Notes under the pieces: generated by a model
Database searches by the model: none
What the model saw: only the letters and a program-made list of their open reading frames with translations
What the model was told of the DNA's origin: nothing
Assembly (NCBI GenBank): GCA_030267565.1
Contig: BRXU01000021.1
Span: 1,520,501 to 1,584,500, forward strand
Source of the DNA: Pleodorina starrii
Lineage: Eukaryota > Chlorophyta > Chlorophyceae > Chlamydomonadales > Volvocaceae
Direction of reading: 5' to 3'
DNA: 64,000 nucleotides
In this document: positions 36,401 through 48,300 of the stretch, in pieces
How positions within the stretch are numbered: position 1 is the first letter of the stretch
Layout of the letters: every line of letters begins with the position of its first letter
Program-made: the position numbers and the translations under genes

Positions 36401-39400
36401 GGGAGGGAGGGAGGGGAGGGAGGGAGGGAGGAGGGAGGGAGGGAGGGAGGGAGGGGAGGGAGGGAGGGAGGGAGGGGAGGGAGGGAGGGAGGAGGGAGGG
36501 AGGGAGGGAGGGAGGGAGGGAGGGAGGGAGGGAGGGAGGGAGGGAGGGAGGGAGGGAGGGAGGGAGGGAGGGAGGGAGGGAGGGAGGGAGGGAGGGAGGG
36601 AGGGAGGGAGGGAGGGAGGGAGGGAGGGAGGGAGGGAGGGAGGGAGGAGGGAGGGAGGGAGGGAGGGAGGGAGGGAGGGAGGGAGGGAGGGAGGGAGGGA
36701 GGGAGGGAGGGAGGGAGGGAGGGAGGGAGGGAGGGAGGGAGGGAGGGAGGGAGGGAGGGAGGGAGGGAGGGAGGGAGGGAGGGAGGGAGGGAGGGAGGGA
36801 GGGAGGGAGGGAGGGAGGGAGGGAGGGAGGGAGGGAGGGAGGGAGGGAGGGAGGGAGGGAGGGAGGGAGGGAGGGAGGGAGGGAGGGAGGGAGGGAGGGA
36901 GGGAGGGAGGGAGGGAGGGAGGGAGGGAGGGAGGGAGGGAGGGAGGGAGGGAGGGAGGGAGGGAGGGAGGGAGGGAGGGAGGGAGGGAGGGAGGGAGGGA
37001 GGGAGGGAGGGAGGGAGGGAGGGAGGGAGGGAGGGAGGGAGGGAGGGAGGGAGGGAGGGAGGGAGGGAGGGAGGGAGGGAGGGAGGGAGGGAGGGAGGGA
37101 GGGAGGGAGGGAGGGAGGGAGGGAGGGAGGGAGGGAGGGAGGGAGGGAGGGAGGGAGGGAGGGAGGGAGGGAGGGAGGGAGGGAGGGAGGGAGGGAGGGA
37201 GGGAGGGAGGGAGGGAGGGAGGGAGGGAGGGAGGGAGGGAGGGAGGGAGGGAGGGAGGGAGGGAGGGAGGGAGGGAGGGAGGGAGGGAGGGAGGGAGGGA
37301 GGGAGGGAGGGAGGGAGGGAGGGAGGGAGGGAGGGAGGGAGGGAGGGAGGGAGGGAGGGAGGGAGGGAGGGAGGGAGGGAGGGAGGGAGGGAGGGAGGGA
37401 GGGAGGGAGGGAGGGAGGGAGGGAGGGAGGGAGGGAGGGAGGGAGGGAGGGAGGGAGGGAGGGAGGGAGGGAGGGAGGGAGGGAGGGAGGGAGGGAGGGA
37501 GGGAGGGAGGGAGGGAGGGAGGGAGGGAGGGAGGGAGGGAGGGAGGGAGGGAGGGAGGGAGGGAGGGAGGGAGGGAGGGAGGGAGGGAGGGAGGGAGGGA
37601 GGGAGGGAGGGAGGGAGGGAGGGAGGGAGGGAGGGAGGGAGGGAGGGAGGGAGGGAGGGAGGGAGGGAGGGAGGGAGGGAGGGAGGGAGGGAGGGAGGGA
37701 GGGAGGGAGGGAGGGAGGGAGGGAGGGAGGGAGGGAGGGAGGGAGGGAGGGAGGGAGGGAGGGAGGGAGGGAGGGAGGGAGGGAGGGAGGGAGGGAGGGA
37801 GGGAGGGAGGGAGGGAGGGAGGGAGGGAGGGAGGGAGGGAGGGAGGGAGGGAGGGAGGGAGGGAGGGAGGGAGGGAGGGAGGGAGGGAGGGAGGGAGGGA
37901 GGGAGGGAGGGAAGGAGGGAGGGAGGGAGGGAGGGAGGGAGGGAGGGAGGGAAGGAGGGAAGGAGGGAGGGAGGGAGGGAAGGAGGGAAGGAGGGGCAGT
38001 AATTGGTAGTAAAATAAATGCTACACTATCTGTGCACTCTTGAGCAAGTTAATCAGCAACGAAATTCTAGCAAACCAAAGTTAATAGTGGTTATAATAAT
38101 GTCTCCCCGGGAACGTTGCGACAGGACTGGTGTGCCGTACGAGCGCATTTCGGACGCCATGTACGCTCAGCTGCCTGTAGCGCAACACCACGGCGTGCCG
38201 ATCATCTCGGGTAAGTGGTGCGGTGCATGCCAGCCGCCGTCATGCAGGTATAGGTAGCTAGCTAGCGTTTTAAGAATGTACGTAGCACGCACGGCAGGTA
38301 CATATGTTTTGTGTTTTGTGGACTGGACGGAGAAGGCAGCAGCGAGGCTTACTTGCGGACAAAGCAAGTCTAATAAATATGCATACAGTCTGCACGCATG
38401 CACGTATGGCACCGCCGCACGTTGTTTGTCCTGCGACGCTTACTTCGTGTGCCGCCGTCTCATTTCGATAGACAGCTAGGCGGCTTTTGTGGTCTGTATA
38501 TCCATACCATACATACGCAGACGACAGCACGCACGTCACAAACCACGGCATGTCCTACGTATCCACGTAAGAGACGCGGTTTGTTTTTGTGTGTTTTCTT
38601 GCCGCACGCACGCAGTGATTGACGCGCTGGGCCCCTTTCCCACGCCGGCCCTCCAAGCCTGGTTCAACGACACGTGGTACCGGGGCGACATGGTGCATCC
38701 CTCGGTCTGGGGCCACACCCTCCTGGCGGACCTGGTGTACCGCTACGTGGACATGGCCTACCAGCACTCGCGCCTGTGGCAGATGTACGACCTGCCCAAG
38801 CAGTACGTGCCCCGCGAGCCGCGCTTTGCCGATCCACAAGACTTGGACATGTTTCTGACCTCGAAGCCCATCACCGTTCAACTAAACCACTGGGCCTACG
38901 TCCGCGCCCGGAGTGTTACCCCCTGCGAAGGCTGGTTTCCGTACGCCGACGGTGAGTGGCTGGCCGAGCGACCTTTCCACCATCCAGCAGTGCACATGTG
39001 CGCCTAGCTATATATCGGATCTGCGTGTTACCTTATGTGTATGTCTGGACGAACAGGACCGGGCGCATCCGAACTAACCGATGCATGTGCTGACCAGCTA
39101 CGTAACCAAGTGGACCCCGGCGGCGGTCGCATGGCATTTTGGCGAGTCCCATGGGACCGAACCCCGCCCCTTGTCTTCCGACGGGGAATCGGAGGGGGTG
39201 AAAGTCTGCTGGCGACGGGTGGCGCCCGTCGTCGGTGGGTTGGGCAGTGTGTGAGACCCCTTACGCTCGCCGCAACACCCCGTTTGTATGCGAACCCCCC
39301 ATTATTGCCATCACGCATGCCGCTTCTGGTTGGATAGATCATTGGGTCGATCAACGGCGGTCCGCCAGCGGGTGGCTGCTGGCTGGGCTCTTACTTTGTT

Positions 39401-39850
39401 CCCATGTTCGTTCCTCCGTGCTGCCGTGCGCCAAACAAACACGCAGTGCCTGGCAAGCTGGGCTTCATTGCAACTCGGCCCGAAGCAAGCTGCGTCTTGG
39501 CACTGAACCCCGAGGAAGTTGGACGGCTCAGCCTCGGCAAGGCTCACGTGATGTTGCTCAAATCGTATGCGAACATGGGCGTGTTTGAGATGACGTTCAT
39601 GGCCGGCCCGGCGGCGGCGAACGGCAGCTGCAAGGGCGCCGCCGACAATCTATCGAGTGCGGCCGTGCTGGGGTCTGCGGAGGTGGATTGCCTGTGGGAC
39701 GAGCACGCTTCCCTCAATAAAGTCATTAAGCTGGACTTCAAGCTGCCGCGGCAGGATAACTCGACGTGTCTGCTTGCGAGGGTGGCGGTCAAGGGCGGGA
39801 TGAACAGAGCAGGTAACAAGGTGAAGCTGGTGGGGCTTCAGTTCTTCTAG
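30429..39850 (+). CDS. Secreted SGNH/GDSL-like hydrolase, paralogue 2 (6 exons, 556 aa)
   Basis: Exons: 30429-30645, 31004-31257 (donor GTCGGT), 32217-32590, 38125-38210, 38616-38951, 39447-39850; sum 1671 nt, divisible by three. It has the same architecture as the gene at 23558-27820: an N-terminal hydrophobic signal ([14 protein letters not shown]), block [12 protein letters not shown] with candidate Ser75, ETAVNQ with Asn156, and block [12 protein letters not shown] with Asp335 and His338. The same C-terminal domain ends [10 protein letters not shown]. Exon 2 corresponds to exons 2 and 3 of the paralogue fused, so one intron was gained or lost. The variable linker in exon 3 is Ala/Ser/Thr-rich. 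Intron 3 is 5.5 kb, nearly all GGGA repeat, so correct splicing across it needs transcript support. An upstream or downstream ATG two codons apart (30429 or 30438) makes little difference. Confidence 0.8.
32647..37996. repeat. 5.35-kb GGGA polypurine array in intron 3 of SGNH gene 2
   Basis: The array is nearly free of C on the plus strand (I see one, near 34192). Pure GGGA blocks lie at about 32690-32889, 35226-35710 and 36490-37910. Between them are blocks interrupted by GGGGTTGAGA (about 32889-33420), an 18-bp minisatellite with GGTTGGGAGGGAGGGAGG units (about 33484-33840), and irregular G-run blocks (34220-35225 and 35710-36240). The right end carries GGAA variants. The long open frames (such as 34189-38043, GREGG repeats) arise because the repeat contains no stop codon; they are not genes. 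Confidence 0.97.
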
Positions 39851-42394
39851 GTATGGTCGTCAGCTAGGTGCGTGTGTAGCTAGCTAGGTGGATAATACGT
39901 ACGTAGCGGATGCGTGGCTGCTGGATACTGGATGCACGTAACGGTGTGCGTGTGTGTGCGTGCGTGCGTGCGCGGCGCGTGAACGGTGCCGGCGGCAGGC
40001 AGGCAGGCGGGCAGGCGGGCGGGCTGGCGCCTTGCCTCCGGTGATTACGGATGGATTTGGCTGGTTGGATGGTTCCATCGGGTAGGCATTGATGGACCGA
40101 CTGCCAGCAGCCCCGGGACGGCAAACGTTCAACTTACTGGGCAAGCACTGCTGATAGGCCTTGCGCAGAGCTAGGTGCGCCATGCCGCGCGTGCCCGACT
40201 TGAATGAATACCGCCGTCGCGCAACTACGTAGTCGTTTTTTTGTTTGTTGCGGTGCCGCCGCGTACCTACCCGGCAGGCAGTTGGAACCCGTTGGCCGCG
40301 TCATCAAAAGTTTATTTGCAACGATGCAAATAAGAGTGCTCTTATTATGTGGGCTATATTTGATTTTTGCTGCTGTAAGCTGCAAGAGGTGCGGGTTACG
40401 TAAGGTGCTGCGTAGCGAGCACCCCCTTCGCGCGCGTTGCGTGTTACTCGGCTGCTAGTGGTGATGCACGGGGTTGTTTATTTGATACATCCGTTGAGCG
40501 ATGGATGCGCGCGTGAGGCCGCTGATAGATTGCCGCATCTGCGCGTGCGAGATCTACTGCTGATAGCTAGCTAGCTAGCTAGTGAGAATTCCTATGCGCG
40601 TATCTGTGCGTGTATGTGTCCCGCGGCCCCGCCAGTTGTCAAAGCAGATGTCACGCAAACTACGCAGACCCAGACATTTTTCGGGCGCTCGATCGGTTCC
40701 CATGATAAGTGCATGCGTTATTGAATACGTCGAAGGGTTTGGATGGCTGGATGGGCGGGTTCCGCCATTAATCGGCATACCATATGACATTTCCGGCCGG
40801 CCCCCTCGATAACAGAAACACAGCAATCATAGCGTTACTACTACCAGTAGCACGCAATATGTGAGGCATTGCGTGCTTGCGTGAATTGGTTGCCTGCTGG
40901 CGTGAAGTTTAAATGCGCGACATGCATGGCTTAAGTCAATCGCGTCTCGTCTCGGCGGTCGTGTCTGGAGAGCCCATCGGGCACTCCGTCCGTCATTTCC
41001 GTGCGTTCGAAGTGTGGTGGTCTTTTTTTTGCGTCAGGTGGCGCTCGGTGGCGCCTTACTTGCTGTCGGTTGGCGTCACTATTGAGCTAGCTGCTGGGTA
41101 GGTTGCGAAGGGGCACCGTTGGTTGGTTGGCTGGATGGCGGTGCCGTGCACCGCCTTCGCATTCAGGATCGCCGCTGCATTGCCGTACAATCACGCCATG
41201 CATGGCTGTCGCTCGTGATTTGCATCGATCGATGTGTATCTATCAGCGTGTGGGACACAGACTGCTCTTCACAACTAGTTTCGGGGAGGTTAGTGGAGGT
41301 TAGTGGGGACGGGTCAGTCTGGCACGTCACGTGATGAGACGTGACGCTGTTTCCCGCCGGGAGGCTGCAAGACCATTCTCTGTATGTGCCGCATAAGGGC
41401 AGTAGCCACAAGATTGGGGGCGAGGTAATGGGGGATAATGTGAGGAGACAAGGTGGGCCATATACGCCGTCAAGGCTGCTGCAGGTGCTGCTGCGACATG
41501 CATGGATGTCGTTACGGTGTGCATTTGCTCGTATGCTATAGGCAAATGCATACATCCAGTGTACCGGGCGGGGAGTGTGCCGAGTGCAATCTGTGTGTGG
41601 GTGTGTGTCGTTGCCTTTCTGATTTTGCAGCATCCTTTAAAAACTGCAAATGTGCTCTCACGTGTGGCCGCTGGCCGACACCATGCCCCAGGTATGCAAC
41701 TGGGGACGCGCACTTACATGGCTGGTAACCGACAGGCGCACCGCCCCAGGGCCTCGCTCGTCCCGTATCGCCTCCCTGCTCGAGGGGTCCGACCTCCACC
41801 GCTGAGTACCACAGTCCGCAGTCCACAGTCAAAACCCGAAACCGAAGATACAGCCCTCCTGGCGTGGTCAACCAACCCCAGGAAGGAAGGAATCAACTAC
41901 CGATTGACCAAGGGCCTCCACACGCCGCCCACTCCCAACTAATCAACGCCATCCCCGCTGCGATGCACGCATCCCCCGCCTCGCATCGCCTCCAAGCGCA
42001 CGTGCCCAACGATCACCAGGGGCGCACAAGTTTGCCGCCAACCGCTGAGCACTGTGACCGCGTGCTCGTGGGTCCTCCTAACCGCATATTGCACACATTT
42101 GAAGTGCCAGGGGGGAAAACCGACACGCTGGGGAAATCGTACACGCATGACGCTTGCGCGAAACCATGCACCGTAATCCAACCCCACGCCGCGCTCCCCT
42201 GGCTCTCCGGTTCGCCCTTGATGCCGCTGCCGTTCCGACTGTTGTCACGTCACCAAGCAAGGCTAGGCTAGCAAGCCAGGTAGACTTCCGCCGTGGGCAA
42301 GCCGCGACCTGCCGCACCGACAGCGGCGTCTCTACCACCATGCCCTCAACCCAGATCCCCAGTACTGGGTCAATCGGTCGCTGCGTTGGATGTT
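39851..42394. other. Intergenic between convergent SGNH gene 2 (+) and EFTUD2 (-)
   Basis: No gene recognised. It holds the 3' regions of both neighbours. Short open frames lack conserved segments or splice logic. Confidence 0.5.
40374..40378 (+). terminator. Candidate poly(A) signal of SGNH gene 2
   Basis: TGTAA about 525 bases after the stop at 39850. Confidence 0.45.
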
Positions 42395-45300
42395 TCAAAA
42401 GATCATTGCCAGGTCGGCGTCCTGCTTGGCCAGCTCCAGCAGCATGGGGTCGTCGAAGAACTTGTTGATGGACACGTCATCGCTCATGCCCTTGCGCCGC
42501 CGGGTCTTGACCATGAACTCGCGGGCCAGCGCCTGTTAAGAGGGTCGGAGGCGCGGGAGTCAGCAACTAGACAAAGTTAGCAACGATGGTCATGCAGTTG
42601 GGTGCACACGTGCATAATCACGTGGCCTCTCCGCGCCGCGAAGAGCGATTGCGCCCGTCGTGGCGGCGGCGCGCGCCTGGAGCGGCCACCCCGACCCATC
42701 ACCCCAACCCGTCACACGATCCGGGCCGCCCTTGCGCCCTTCCCTACCTGCACCGGCGCCGGCTCCAGCGGCCTCAGCACGATGGACTTGTCCAGTGGGT
42801 CGCCCGGCACCACCTGCCAGTGGTCGAACACCGACTGGCAAAAGGCTTGGCCCTGCGGGGAATTTATGTCAGCGCGCGGTGGGGAGGGGGCAGGCCAGCT
42901 TGTCAGCAACCAGCGTGGTGGCAGCTGGGGGGCCAGGTGCAGCCAGGGCTCCAGGCGCGAGAGCTCAGCGGCAGGTCCCAACCCACACCCACCTGCGTGT
43001 GGTAGCGCAGGTCGGTCTCGAAGCCAAAGCTCTCGATGACCGGCAGGTAGGCCTTGACGATGAAGATGGGCGTGCCGGGCTTGGGCACGTCCGCGGTCAC
43101 GTGGCCTCTGCGGTCGTCGGGGCAACGTGGGACGGAACAAGACCCATGAGGTGGGAGGAAACAAGCCCCTGCCCAGGATCTGCAAGGAAGAAGCCATTAC
43201 TGCGCTTTCCAGCTAGGTTTTTGCATGCCTCATCTGGAACAGTGCGCTCACAAAAACACCGCTCGTCCGCACGATACACCGCCGCTCGTCCGGTCCCCAG
43301 CCCGGCAGCCCAGGACAACCGCCCCTCCACGTGCCGCCTCCCGCGGTCCGCCACTCCGCCTCCCCCCGCCCGCGCACCTCCGTTTCGCGAGCACGTTGTA
43401 GATGGCCGCTATGCAGTCCGCGGGCGTCTGGATCTCCACGTAGTAAACGGGCTCCATCAGGCGCGGCGTGGCCATGAGGAAGGCCGAGTAGCAGACGCGG
43501 CGGGCGGTGGGGATGATCTGGCCGCCGCCGCGGTGGATGGGCTCCGGCGCAATGGTGGCGTCCAGGATCTTGAACTTGACGTTGCGGATGGGCTCGTCGC
43601 ACAGCGGCCCCTCGCGGGCGCCCCACTGGAAGCCCTGCGCGCACCAAAGGAGGAGAGGGCAGCGCAGCGGCAGGCGGAAAAGGGGATGGGAGCCGCCGTC
43701 AAGCAGAGTGGCGCGCGCGGGCGTTTCTCCGCAGCGCAATGCGGGACAGCTTCGAAGGCGTCGCAGGCAAGATCAAGATCGAGCCACAACTTGTGCGAAG
43801 TACCGCTCAAAGAGGCGACACACAGCTGCAGCTGGGCCCAAAGCGCGTTTCGAGCACTTCGAAAGGGCCGCGCCGTTCTACATCGCAACCGCGGCTCTCC
43901 TCCGTCACGTCACCCCTGCGTCCGCCCTTTCCTTACAGCCCTTCCGGCGCGGCCGCCCGCCGGCGCAGGTCCGTGCCGCGACGTACCTGGATGACCGAAT
44001 CTCGCACCGCGTTGAGCAGCCCCTTGTCCGTCTCCGCCGCCAAACTGTCGTCCAGCAACACGTTGGGGCCCTGCACGTCGGGGCCGAACGCCCACAGGCC
44101 GCGAACCGCCAGCAGGTCCCACTCGTACCGCGTTTGGAACCACTCCTGCGGGCAAGAAAAGCATGCGGCGCGTGGCGTGAGGCGATGGCAAGGGCCAGCA
44201 GGGCCAGAGGCTAATACCAACTGGCCTAACGCCTCATGGCGCTAGCCTCAACGGACTCAGGTCCACACGGCAGGAGCAGAAGCAGACGTGCCGCTCCATG
44301 CCGCCATCCGGCAAAGGCTCAGTCTCAGCAGTATCACGACCTAGTAGCAGCTTTTACACGGCCATGCACTGAATAGATGTGGCACACGACGCGGTGCCTT
44401 TTGCCTTATAATGGCCGCGCACGCGGCGTATTGCAGCTCCGTGCGCGGCACGGGTGGCCCTGATCGAAGCTGCATCGTACCCAGCACCCATCGCAGCGCC
44501 ACCGCAGCGCCCGCGCTCACCGTGAGTTGCTTGCGGCCCATCTCCAGGCGCACGTTGCCCGCCTCAATGTCCTCCGCCAGCCCCTTGTCCAGCGGCTCCG
44601 CGATCATGGTGATCTTGTTGCGCTTGTTGGGCGTCTCGGCAAAGCACTTGAGCGAGCTGCTCTCCACCACCGTCTCGCAAAACGCCACCACGGGGTCCGC
44701 CACCTTGACCTCCACCTCTGCAGCAGCAGCAGCAGCAGCAGCAGCACCGCCCAAAGGACACGCGCCACGTCAGATTACCAGCCCCGCGCCCATCCCTCCT
44801 GGGCGCCCAACAAGGGAGGGGGTGCGCCGTCCCCTTCCTTGTTGGGCGCCCCCATTGTAGGGCCCCCCCGACAGCATACAAAAGTAACTGACGCTCACGT
44901 TCACGCGCTCTGCGCCGATTGAAGGGGTGGGACCCGTTCATGCACTCTGCACCTACCGAAAACCTGATCCCCTCAGCGCGATTCAATCCACAGGGCCCCC
45001 TCTGTGCAACGTTCCATCCACAGTGTTCGGGCCGGGCCCGCCTCACCCGCGTACAGCTCCCGCAGGTCCTTCATGAGGCAGTCCAGGTACATCTCGCCGG
45101 TGCCGAATATGGTGTGCTCGCCGCTCTCCTCCACCCGGGTGCTGCACAGCGGGTAGCTCTTGGACACCTTGCGCAGGCCCTCCACCATCTTGGGCAGCTC
45201 CGAGGGGTTGAGCGGCTCCGCGGCGATCTTCACCGTGCTGCGAGTCTGGAACTGAAGCGGCCTGCGGATACGAGGACAGGACGGGACAGGACGGGACGCG

Positions 45301-48300
45301 ACGAGGCGGGGCGGGGCGGGGCGGTCAGCGGGAAGGAGCTTTGGTACTACATTGAATACAAAGGGGAATATAAGGCTCCCGCAGAGACCGCCAGAACAGG
45401 CAACTCGCCCCCGCCTCCCGCCCCCTGCCCGGGTTCCTCCCTACCTGAAGATGTGCACCGGCTCATCGTACGCGTCCGCCACCAGGGTGGCTGTGCGCGT
45501 GATGGTGGCGTCCACGCCCTCAATCAGCACCAAGTTGCCGGCGGTGGCCCGCGCCACGGGCACGCGATACCGCGCCTGGTACACCCACACGGTCCCTACG
45601 GTGGCCACGGCGCTGTCCTCCTCGTCCTCCGGGGTGTACGCCTCACCCAGGACCTGGACGCGGCAGTGGGGCAGGGCAGCGAGAGCGTCAACCGGCTGTG
45701 AATGGGCTGGGCTGGGCTGGGGTGGGTGGAACGTTGAACGAGGGTGGACGTCGTGGTGGTGGACAGGGATAGGCCATCGGCGCAGCGGAAAGCGCACAAG
45801 CGGACAAGCTTAAGCGAGCGCTCAGACGAGCGTGGCGGGGTCAGGGCGCCCTTCCACTCCGCCAGCCGCTCCCCATGCCGCCGCTCCCTTCGCTGGCGCC
45901 CCAGCTCGGAAGGGCCTTCCTTCCCTCCCCGCAGCTGTCCGGCGCCTCACCTTGACCTGGTCCCCTGGCCGCAGCGTGCCGCTCATGATGCGCCCCAGCG
46001 CATCGAAGCGGGAGCAGTCCTGGCGGGGGAAGAGCTTGGCCACCGCCACCACCAGCGGCCCGCGCGGGTTGCAGGCGGCCATGAACGACACGGCCGGCGC
46101 GTCCGGTGGACCGCTGTAGTGCGCCGTCACCTTGTCCGCAGTGGCCTTGCGGCTGGGCGGCACGTGCGCAACCAACATGTCCACCACACCCGAGCAGTTG
46201 CCCAACACGCTGGCGCACACCTGGGCCGGCCGAGGTGAGGTAGGGCGAGATCAGTGGGGCAGGGGCAACGATTGGGGCAGGATAAGCAAGGAAGGTAAAG
46301 TTAGGCGCTCAGTCGGGGCGCCAAGCGGTTTGCGCGACGACATGTCGAGTTGGCCTTCTCAGATGCGTCCATGTGCAGGACAGGGACCGGGCCGCCGTGT
46401 TTGGTGCGGGAACAACATGAGGCGCACAGGTTCGAAGGCTGCAATATGCGAATGCGTGTGTGTTCCCAATGGGGGAGCCCCCTGCGTATCTGAGCATGCG
46501 TCACCTCCCTGCCCCGTCGCACTCAGGGCTGTAAACCGTGAAGCCGTGCGCACCGCACCTGCTTCAGCAGCGGCTTGGTGTCCAGGCTGTAGGTGGCGGT
46601 CCGCAGGAAGACGCCCAGGCCCGCAAGCATGGCCTCCACGGTCTTCGGGTGCTCGCCTGCGCACGAGGGTGCAGCGGGAGCAGCATGACAGCACGACACG
46701 AGGGCTTGGCGCAAAGGGAAAAGGCGCAAAGGGAAAAGGATACGCGCGAAGGATGCAAAGGACATGGCGACGGCCGGCTGCGGCCGGACGTGCGTGACAT
46801 GGCCAGGCGGCCACAATCGGGTAGGCAGCCTGAGGCCCACCGGCTCAAGTGTCTACGTCCGCAGGCCAGGCAAGACGCCTACTCAGGCAGGTGAAGCAGG
46901 GCCACCAGGGCGACAGAAGGACAAAAGGCCAACCGACCAGCGGCGTGCTCGTTCCGCCCGGCAGGTGCCGCCGCTCCCCGACCCGGCCCAGCCCGGCTCC
47001 GCCTCACCGATCACGGTGCTGTACATCTTGTACAGCGGCTCCAAGATGAACTGCACAAAGCTGCGCTCCGTGCTCCCGCCCGGCCCGGCGGTCCGCGGCG
47101 GAGTCCTTCGGAACACGCGCTCCTCCGAGTGGAAATACAGGTCGCCCCAGAGCCGCTTCGCCAGCTCCCTGTAGCAGCAGGAGGAGGTTGGGGGTGACAA
47201 GGGAGGGAGGGCGGAAGGAACCGTCATCACAGAATCCTGCGGATGATGCGCTCCCGCCTTCAGATTGGCTGCGTGTGTGAGGCCGCGCGGGCGAGGCTCA
47301 TTGCCTCGTGAGGCAGGCCCGCACACGACATGCGACGCAGCTTCGGGAGGAGGTGTAGAATCCACGTATTTGTGTTGTGCCCCGCGGTGAAATACACGTG
47401 CGGCGGTGGAGCGCCATCCGTGTCAGAATAACGGGATTACTTGGTCGGTCTGGCGGTGCCCGTGTACGCGGGGCAGAGATGGGTCCGGCCCCGCACTGCC
47501 GGAGCACGAAGGTACAGACGGCACCGCCGTACCGGACTAGTCACGAACATGAACGGCTCGCGCGGGATGAAGCGTCTTAACAAGGCATACTTATGGAGTC
47601 CTTCCAGTATTTTCGAGCGCTTCTGCATGTCCCGCCTTCAGTCAGAGTGCATGCCAATGCCGTGAACTACCCAGCAGAACGAACTCCGAAGCTTGTTCCG
47701 ATTTTGGATAGACGCCTACACCACACATGCCGCGCTGCCTGGCATCGTGGCATGTCGCTCATCTGCGCATGTGCCCCGCGGTGAAATACACGTGCGGCGG
47801 TAAAGCGCCAGCCGTGTCAGAATAACGGGGCTGGGGGTCACTACGCTATGGCGGCACCCCGCCACACGCCTGCGCCCAACCAGTGGAGCGCACGCGCTGC
47901 CGAGGCACGAGGTGGAGGGTGCCGCAAGCAGAATTGTCCGACTTCAAACCTCAGTGTACTGGCGGGCGGCGCGCCCTCTTCTCAAAATCCCGTCCTTACA
48001 CTTGCCCGCGTTCATCTCCCCCCTTACACGACCTCCACCTCACCCACCGACCCACGCAGTCCAGTCGTACACCTACCGCGGGTCGAAGCCAGCTCCGGAG
48101 ATGTCGGCGTACAGGCGCGCGAACGACTGCAACGTGAACGACCAGCCGGACGCCGCCGCGCAGAACGCCACGTTACCCCGCACCGGGTCCAACAACCGCT
48201 CCGGGGGCACCTCGCCGCCTGCGGACGGGCGAGCGGAAGAGGGACCGCGGCAGTCAAGTGGTGGCGACCGGGACAGGCACCTTACGGACGGCCATACAGC

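Noticed and set aside
32647..37996. CRISPR array or telomere-like repeat
   Set aside because: There are no constant repeats with unique spacers, and the unit is GGGA, not the TTTTAGGG or TTTAGGG telomere unit of green algae.
34189..38043. A 1284-codon open frame of GREGG repeats
   Set aside because: GGGA repeats contain no stop codon in any frame on the plus strand; the frame lies within an intron and all three frames stay open, so length carries no coding information.
47376..47829. Second LTR miniature element
   Set aside because: The 60-bp repeats lack TG...CA ends, no primer-binding site or purine tract abuts them, and the flanks do not match.
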